Source of the DNA: Ochotona curzoniae
Lineage: Eukaryota; Chordata; Mammalia; Lagomorpha; Ochotonidae
Reading direction: 5' to 3'
NCBI RefSeq assembly: GCF_017591425.1
Contig: NW_024465421.1
Coordinates: 23,821,001-23,885,000 of the forward strand
Length of the DNA: 64,000 nucleotides
This document shows, piece after piece, positions 63,401-64,000 of this stretch. The translations under genes were made by a program, and so were the position numbers. The first letter of the stretch is position 1. Each line of letters begins with the position of its first letter. A model generated the notes under the pieces. It was not told the origin of the DNA. It saw only the letters and a program-made list of their open reading frames with translations, and did no database searches.

Positions 63401-63698
63401 GGTGCCCTTGCTGGTTCAGAGACTTGCATGTGGTCATTGTGCGGGAGGCACTGGTGTGTCCCTCCGGCTCTGTCCCTTGGGGCCCTCAGCCGCTGCCTCT
63501 CTGCTTCTTTCCAGCTCTGCCTGTGGTTACATTGTAAACGAAGCGTCCAACACGTGCCCGACTTGCCACAAAGATTCTCTGGGCTGCAGGCCACTGATTG
63601 CCAGCTTCGACATGCTGGTGGACCTGACTGACCACACAGGCACGCTCCAGTCCTGCGGCCTCTCGGGAAGTGTCGCCGAGGAGACCTTCGGCTGCACG
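35387..63698 (+). CDS. MEIOB: Meiosis-specific OB-fold protein MEIOB (11 coding exons, 3' end outside window)
   Basis: Coding exons: 35387-35455, 37494-37551, 49556-49687, 51523-51595, 53406-53601, 55909-56009, 57089-57141, 57227-57322, 61199-61300, 61829-61982, 63515-63698. This gives 406 codons in phase; about 65 more are expected past the edge. MEIOB is an RPA1-like single-strand DNA-binding protein that works with SPATA22 and RPA on meiotic recombination intermediates; its loss causes sterility in mice. Landmarks: start [52 protein letters not shown], and a C-terminal OB fold with [18 protein letters not shown] (zinc-type Cys pairs). Exons 2 and 4 end at GC donors (37,552 and 51,596). The 12-kb intron 2 contains an antisense provirus. 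Exon 1 starts at an acceptor at 35,378, so upstream noncoding exons exist. Confidence 0.94.
36020..36310 (-). repeat. CSINE
   Basis: Antisense copy beginning AAAGATGTATTTATTTTTATT; its last third is diverged. Confidence 0.85.
36503..36832 (+). repeat. CSINE
   Basis: Sense copy beginning GGGCTCAGTGCAATAGCC; ends CTTTGCAATAAAATG. Confidence 0.88.
37742..38073 (-). repeat. CSINE, full length
   Basis: Antisense, from a T-run at 37,742 to ATCACGCTGGGCCCGG. Confidence 0.93.
38085..38400 (-). repeat. Older CSINE
   Basis: Diverged antisense copy with an (AAAAC)n-like insertion near 38,132-38,156. Confidence 0.65.
38650..38795 (-). repeat. CSINE fragment
   Basis: Antisense tail and middle only (GATCTTCCACCCACTGGTTG). 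Confidence 0.55.
38830..39125 (+). repeat. CSINE
   Basis: Sense copy ending in TTTAAAAATAAATCTTTT. Confidence 0.85.
39126..39780. repeat. Two diverged SINE copies around a CA microsatellite
   Basis: An antisense SINE at about 39,130-39,390 and a sense SINE at about 39,490-39,780, with (CA)n at 39,419-39,455 between them. Confidence 0.7.
39797..40455 (+). repeat. CSINE split by a younger CSINE
   Basis: The sense head (39,797-39,869) ends in TGGGCGCCGGTTCT. The same 14 bases restart the element at 40,200, after which it runs to an AATAAATAAATC tail. The 14-bp repeat is the target-site duplication of the inserted copy. Confidence 0.93.
39870..40199 (-). repeat. Young CSINE inserted in a CSINE
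   Basis: Antisense copy ending GCGCCACCGCGCCGGGCCC, very similar to the copy at 48,764-49,089. Both appear to belong to one recently active subfamily. Confidence 0.93.
40647..41043 (-). repeat. 3' LTR of the provirus (397 bp)
   Basis: Bounded by TG...CA. On the minus strand U3 begins with two close copies of TGTTGATTGCCACAC; AATAAA lies at 40,719-40,714. No good TATA box; GATAAG upstream of the poly(A) signal is the nearest candidate. Base-by-base reading shows no difference from the other LTR. Confidence 0.95.
41044..41383 (-). other. Proviral 3' region and polypurine tract
   Basis: AAGAAGAAAGGGGGAGA (about 41,060-41,044) directly abuts the 3' LTR and is the plus-strand primer. Between env and the tract are about 320 bases with no recognised gene; they could hold an RNA-export element. 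Confidence 0.85.
41384..43126 (-). CDS. env: Endogenous retroviral envelope glycoprotein (about 580 aa, intact frame)
   Basis: The first ATG is at 43,126, overlapping the end of pol; the same frame is open further upstream without an ATG. A hydrophobic signal peptide ([12 protein letters not shown]) is followed by a surface subunit with many N-glycosylation sites, then a furin-type site RQKR. After it come an Ala-rich fusion peptide, a heptad-repeat region, a short Cys loop (CQWRLPGLC), and a membrane anchor ([20 protein letters not shown]) with a short cytoplasmic tail. The transmembrane subunit has no CX6CC motif, which fits the mammary tumour virus/HERV-K type of envelope. No stop interrupts it. 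Confidence 0.92.
   Translation of the reverse strand: MRIVNPFRGNTLLVLVGVLLLSSLAMTEHRWGILTAFPRPLPVTHTAAVFPRFFTTNETLDLPYLPMDMEEANVTSYNLDLSGSLCFQFWSGSASEDYSCVTFSPQAAAWVDQPELTWTQKLDQWLRQTLLSTQSPSTEAAPFANATIIFGAMPLRHLNRNLTIPSQPKWMPRCSTPYSSKLLKPWTSCQSPMVMWARRGQYTFSPAMGTWRNNSYSGLNYTYQNPVQSIFVNPWHQWLLCGINGSCTDLQPFSMLRGGKIMLANVTWNFTEPFETSLNVTKEFRTESFVSTPVCVIPPFLFLLFKSTGQPVSSLNCSEKWCKLAQCWNATDDWDGAVVMHIPRWLPWPVDTPTALTLYRQKRDFGITAALIAAITVALAASATAAVALSTTVQTATALNNISAATAQALQNQAHINSHLKGGLMVLNQRVDLVQDQVDTLWEVAQLGCQWRLPGLCVTSVPFVNGSHAANLSRQLSSYLLGNWTKEFDELQQDLRIAIVQINSTRVDPSIAHSMTDWIKTAAASIKEWAGVGVLLSLLCGGLALALFCLYRIRQRAAQDRVIIRQALLALQEGASPRLG
43098..45733 (-). pseudogene. pol: Endogenous retroviral Pol, broken by one frameshift
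   Basis: Segment one (45,733 to a stop at 45,128) has the reverse transcriptase fingers and palm, including LPQGMANSP and the catalytic YMDD. Segment two is open in another frame from 45,173 to 43,098 and carries the thumb, RNase H ([10 protein letters not shown]) and integrase. The integrase shows the HHCC zinc residues, then Asp in WQMDVTH, Asp in LKTDNGP and Glu in GIIERAH, a complete DDE triad. The frames overlap at 45,173-45,128, so one small indel separates them, most likely in the short homopolymers near 45,162-45,170. A genuine lesion or a base-calling error would look the same. Confidence 0.9.
45727..46602 (-). CDS. pro: Endogenous retroviral dUTPase-protease with G-patch (intact frame)
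   Basis: No ATG start is needed because the frame is entered by -1 shift from Gag. Order: linker, dUTPase-like region ([17 protein letters not shown] to [12 protein letters not shown]), aspartic protease with the catalytic LLDTGADKS motif and the flap/GRD-type segment [12 protein letters not shown], then a glycine-rich G-patch ([15 protein letters not shown]). The dUTPase active-site motifs look degenerate, so only the protease is likely functional. Ends at TAA 45,729-45,727. Confidence 0.92.
   Translation of the reverse strand, partial: RGVGPKDPGPLSPSGILSLHTEEPNPRQHPASMDLCAATGVLLTTEDGILPIPVTLTGTMPPDKLGLVVGRAALSSQGFIVTPGVLHPGADSLSILCSTTQGTFAVAQGDPIAQLIFLPVLSEMKDSSQTKVEISNINLMMDMADRPMLKLQIENRPFMGLLDTGADKSIITSRYWPRDWPLLRTSHSLRGLGFEQAPSQSARALQWKDKEGNCGTVTPYVLDLPVCLWGRDILQQMGVRLVSNASGYSETSRKLMKQMGYIQGKGLGKQNQGIVQPIEPRENPGRKGLGF
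45730..45736 (-). other. pro-pol ribosomal frameshift site
   Basis: Heptamer GGGTTTT in the register G GGT TTT, immediately before the pro stop codon. The -1 frame continues into reverse transcriptase. Confidence 0.72.
46473..48203 (-). CDS. gag: Endogenous retroviral Gag polyprotein (576 aa, intact)
   Basis: The ATG at 48,203 gives Met-Gly-Ala-Gln, a myristoylation-type start. Matrix is followed by a charged Lys/Glu/Ser-rich region (about residues 110-205), then APSAPPLP (about 220), a PSAP late-domain motif for TSG101. Capsid contains the major homology region around [18 protein letters not shown] (about residues 385-405). Nucleocapsid has two CCHC knuckles ([14 protein letters not shown] and [14 protein letters not shown]). 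The frame ends at TAA 46,475-46,473, after a -1 frameshift site at 46,608. No internal stop. It assembles virus particles in an active virus; expression here is unknown. Confidence 0.94.
   Translation of the reverse strand: MGAQTSLIKPLQAVLKARNLKVNERTLEGFIKEIDCHAPWYVVSGSLTPRSWEKLGKDLQRAKERDRLSPGVMPLWRLIRACLEDDRCKEAVTQGRDCLQLAQDSLSETEREERVGTKLKQEKGVKKNEKNDKNGHSQEKKSSLYPISELEKLKVAPSSSDTESLDSEEEHRPRKDYNRKRRGEKDSREREAQEGRCGPSSRNGRSQEAPATPAPSAPPLPMINDSFLSNEVKRELQQAFPVLEQGNQRVHHPVEASLIKELAAAVSQYGLHANYTLSLLERLGGQVLTPSDWQFVVKAVLPNMGVYLNWKGLWHEYLAVTAHANHRRAGEAGRWGFNMLTGQAEYANDQNNFPWQVYTQIAEAAIRAWKGISLKGQEQLGITQVKQRSDEPFADFVARVMQAVERTFGEGEQTNKMMEQIIWEQCNAECRALIKDRRARGLTDWLKICRDTGGPLTAHGLAAAILKASPRERTLPVCFQCGKPGHMKKECRAGPGRKVPGICPRCRKGKHWANECKSVKDIEGRPLPTQESKNGEWGPKTQVPSVPRAFYRSTQKSPTRANTQQVWTSVPPPESY
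46602..46608 (-). other. gag-pro ribosomal frameshift site
   Basis: Slippery heptamer AAAAAAC, read A AAA AAC in the Gag frame just before the protease frame takes over. Confidence 0.8.
48250..48262 (-). promoter_or_regulatory. Proviral major splice donor
   Basis: AG/GTAAGGAG in the leader, between primer site and gag ATG, a strong consensus donor for the spliced env mRNA. The acceptor was not located. Confidence 0.65.
48327..48344 (-). other. Primer binding site, tRNA-Phe
   Basis: TGGTGCCGAAACCCGGGA on the minus strand, two bases inside the 5' LTR, is complementary to the last 18 bases of mammalian tRNA-Phe including CCA. Confidence 0.9.
48347..48743 (-). repeat. 5' LTR of the provirus (397 bp)
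   Basis: Offset from the 3' LTR by exactly 7,700 bases. AATAAA at 48,419-48,414. Confidence 0.95.
48764..49089 (-). repeat. Young CSINE next to the provirus
   Basis: Flanked by AGGAAGTTGATTT on both sides (about 48,748-48,760 and 49,091-49,103), an intact target duplication. The provirus's own CTGCAG duplication overlaps the start of the left copy. Confidence 0.93.
49104..49555 (+). other. MEIOB: MEIOB intron 2, distal part
   Basis: Unique sequence leading to the exon 3 acceptor (TTCCTTAG); one weak old SINE trace, no gene. Confidence 0.6.
49920..50232 (-). repeat. CSINE in MEIOB intron 3
   Basis: Antisense; the tail is replaced by a CT/CA-rich stretch, the body ends GCGCCACCGCGCCGGGCCC. 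Confidence 0.87.
51026..51425. repeat. Minisatellite in MEIOB intron 3, about 22-25-bp unit
   Basis: About 17 copies of GTGGCCTGTCCTCGCTGTGC with short variable linkers, ending 100 bases before exon 4. Confidence 0.95.
52060..52345 (+). repeat. CSINE in MEIOB intron 4
   Basis: Sense copy starting GGCCTGGCACAGTATTCTAG, with an internal deletion in the middle. Confidence 0.85.
52350..52642 (-). repeat. CSINE in MEIOB intron 4
   Basis: Antisense copy, tail to tail with the preceding one; ends ATTGTGCCGGGCCCC. Confidence 0.9.
52930..53200 (-). repeat. Old SINE fragment
   Basis: Diverged antisense copy recognised by its tail and ATCTTCCATCTGCTCATTC. Confidence 0.45.
53837..53950 (+). repeat. 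Internally deleted CSINE
   Basis: The head (GGCCCGGCACCATAGCGTAG to CTTGGACGCG) is joined directly to the pyrimidine tail and AATAAATAAATATT, with about 200 bases missing. Confidence 0.88.
55060..55280. repeat. AT-rich low-complexity tract in MEIOB intron 5
   Basis: About 220 bases of TATAT and TTATATT sequence, a likely unstable or easily melted segment. Confidence 0.85.
55385..55713 (-). repeat. CSINE in MEIOB intron 5
   Basis: Full-length antisense copy ending GGCTATGGTGCTGGGCC. Confidence 0.92.
56015..56200. repeat. Minisatellite beside MEIOB exon 6, 33-34-bp unit
   Basis: Five copies of CGGTCACCTCCCCCACCTGC with CCTCCCCCCAGTG; the array starts within ten bases of the exon 6 donor (56,010). 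Confidence 0.93.
56580..56646. repeat. Tandem repeat, 20-bp unit, three copies
   Basis: GTGTGCACTGAGGGAGTGAG three times, near perfect. Confidence 0.92.
56680..56990. repeat. Minisatellite in MEIOB intron 6, about 20-22-bp unit
   Basis: About 15 copies of CCTGCCCAGGCAGCAGCA with C runs of four to nine; it ends about 100 bases before exon 7. Confidence 0.95.
57888..57985. repeat. TTCC/TCCC-rich microsatellite
   Basis: Pure pyrimidine run in MEIOB intron 8 that leads into a SINE tail. Confidence 0.88.
57975..58270 (-). repeat. Old CSINE
   Basis: Diverged antisense copy (TTTATTTATTTGAAAGGC to GTGCTGTGCTACAGCAGCC). Confidence 0.65.
58560..59395. repeat. Cluster of three CSINE copies
   Basis: Antisense old copy (about 58,560-58,785), sense copy (about 58,787-59,100, poly-A end) and antisense copy (about 59,110-59,393). 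Confidence 0.8.
59400..60070. repeat. Diverged SINE fragments
   Basis: Tail pieces around 59,405-59,540 and a decayed sense copy at about 59,820-60,070; between them about 280 bases of unique sequence without a gene. Confidence 0.5.
60135..60450 (-). repeat. CSINE in MEIOB intron 8
   Basis: Antisense copy ending CCATTGTGCCGGGCTC. Confidence 0.9.
60905..61078. repeat. Minisatellite in MEIOB intron 8, 40-bp unit, about four copies
   Basis: Near-perfect 40-bp units with GATGCCCGGCACAGCCTCG and TTGGTGGGAGCGCCCCC, 120 bases before exon 9. Confidence 0.95.
61363..61690 (-). repeat. Young CSINE in MEIOB intron 9
   Basis: Antisense; its tRNA-derived end (GCGCCACCGTGCCGGGCCC) matches the young copies at 39,870 and 48,764. 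Confidence 0.92.
62180..62497 (-). repeat. CSINE in MEIOB intron 10
   Basis: Antisense copy ending GGCTACTGTGCCGGGCCC. Confidence 0.92.
62500..63514 (+). other. MEIOB: MEIOB intron 10, distal part
   Basis: Unique sequence up to the exon 11 acceptor (CTTTCCAG at 63,514). Open frames here have no recognisable domain; no gene. Confidence 0.6.
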
Positions 63699-63904
63699 GT
63701 GCGTGTGAGAGAGATGCGGAGAGATGGCTCTCGATACGAGTTGCTGCATAACTGAGGAAGTCCTGAGAAGGAAGTAGAAATCTTGATTGAAACACATTGT
63801 TTTTGTGAACAGCTTCCATGGTCTGTTCTGGGTGGTGACTGAGGCATTTAGCCAATGAGGAAGAATACACGTGGTGTTTCCTGTAGTTGAGTGAGGGTGG
63901 GTCA

Positions 63905-64000
63905 CACAACACCCCATCACCAAGGGACACCCCCCACAGTAGGGATACCCCCCACAGCAGGGACAGCCCCCACAGTGGGAGCACCCCCCACAGCAGGGAC
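63905..64000. repeat. Tandem repeat at window edge, about 17-bp unit
   Basis: Repeats of CCCCCCACAGCAGGGACA and variants continue to the last base, so the array extends past the window inside a MEIOB intron. Confidence 0.85.

Overview
This is nuclear DNA from a mammal, almost certainly a lagomorph. It carries dozens of copies of the tRNA-derived lagomorph C-repeat SINE (CSINE). The SINE tails resemble what I remember of pika more than rabbit, but that is a weak impression. The gene order matches human 16p13.3 read in reverse: NOXO1, TBL3, RNF151, SNHG9, RPS2, NDUFB10, RPL3L, MSRB1, HS3ST6, MEIOB. Exons were placed by reading splice sites and checking that phases join into complete proteins; homology is from memory of the mammalian families.

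Layout. 1-2.2 kb: CpG island where GFER would be expected, with no exon I can prove. 2.2-26 kb: compact, GC-rich cluster. It holds NOXO1 (+), TBL3 (-), RNF151 (-), the SNHG9/RPS2 divergent pair with H/ACA snoRNAs in introns, NDUFB10 (-), RPL3L (+) and the selenoprotein MSRB1 (+) with a readable SECIS element. NOXO1/TBL3 and RPS2/NDUFB10 are tail-to-tail with almost touching 3' ends. 26-35 kb: SINEs, minisatellites and a decayed HS3ST6. 35.4 kb to the end: MEIOB (+), 11 coding exons, with the last coding part beyond the window.

The most striking element is an 8.1-kb class II (betaretrovirus-like) endogenous provirus at 40,647-48,743, antisense in MEIOB intron 2. Its two 397-bp LTRs read identically, a 6-bp target duplication is intact, the primer site matches tRNA-Phe, and gag, pro and env are open. 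Pol is broken by one frameshift just after the reverse transcriptase active site. A second retroviral trace, a gammaretrovirus-like solo LTR, sits inside a CSINE beside SNHG9.

Functionally the genes are mostly independent housekeeping or tissue-specific units. Ribosome biogenesis and translation are over-represented (TBL3, RPS2, RPL3L, SNORA64, SNORA78-like). RNF151 and MEIOB belong to the male germ line, NOXO1 to superoxide production, NDUFB10 to respiratory complex I and MSRB1 to repair of oxidised methionine.
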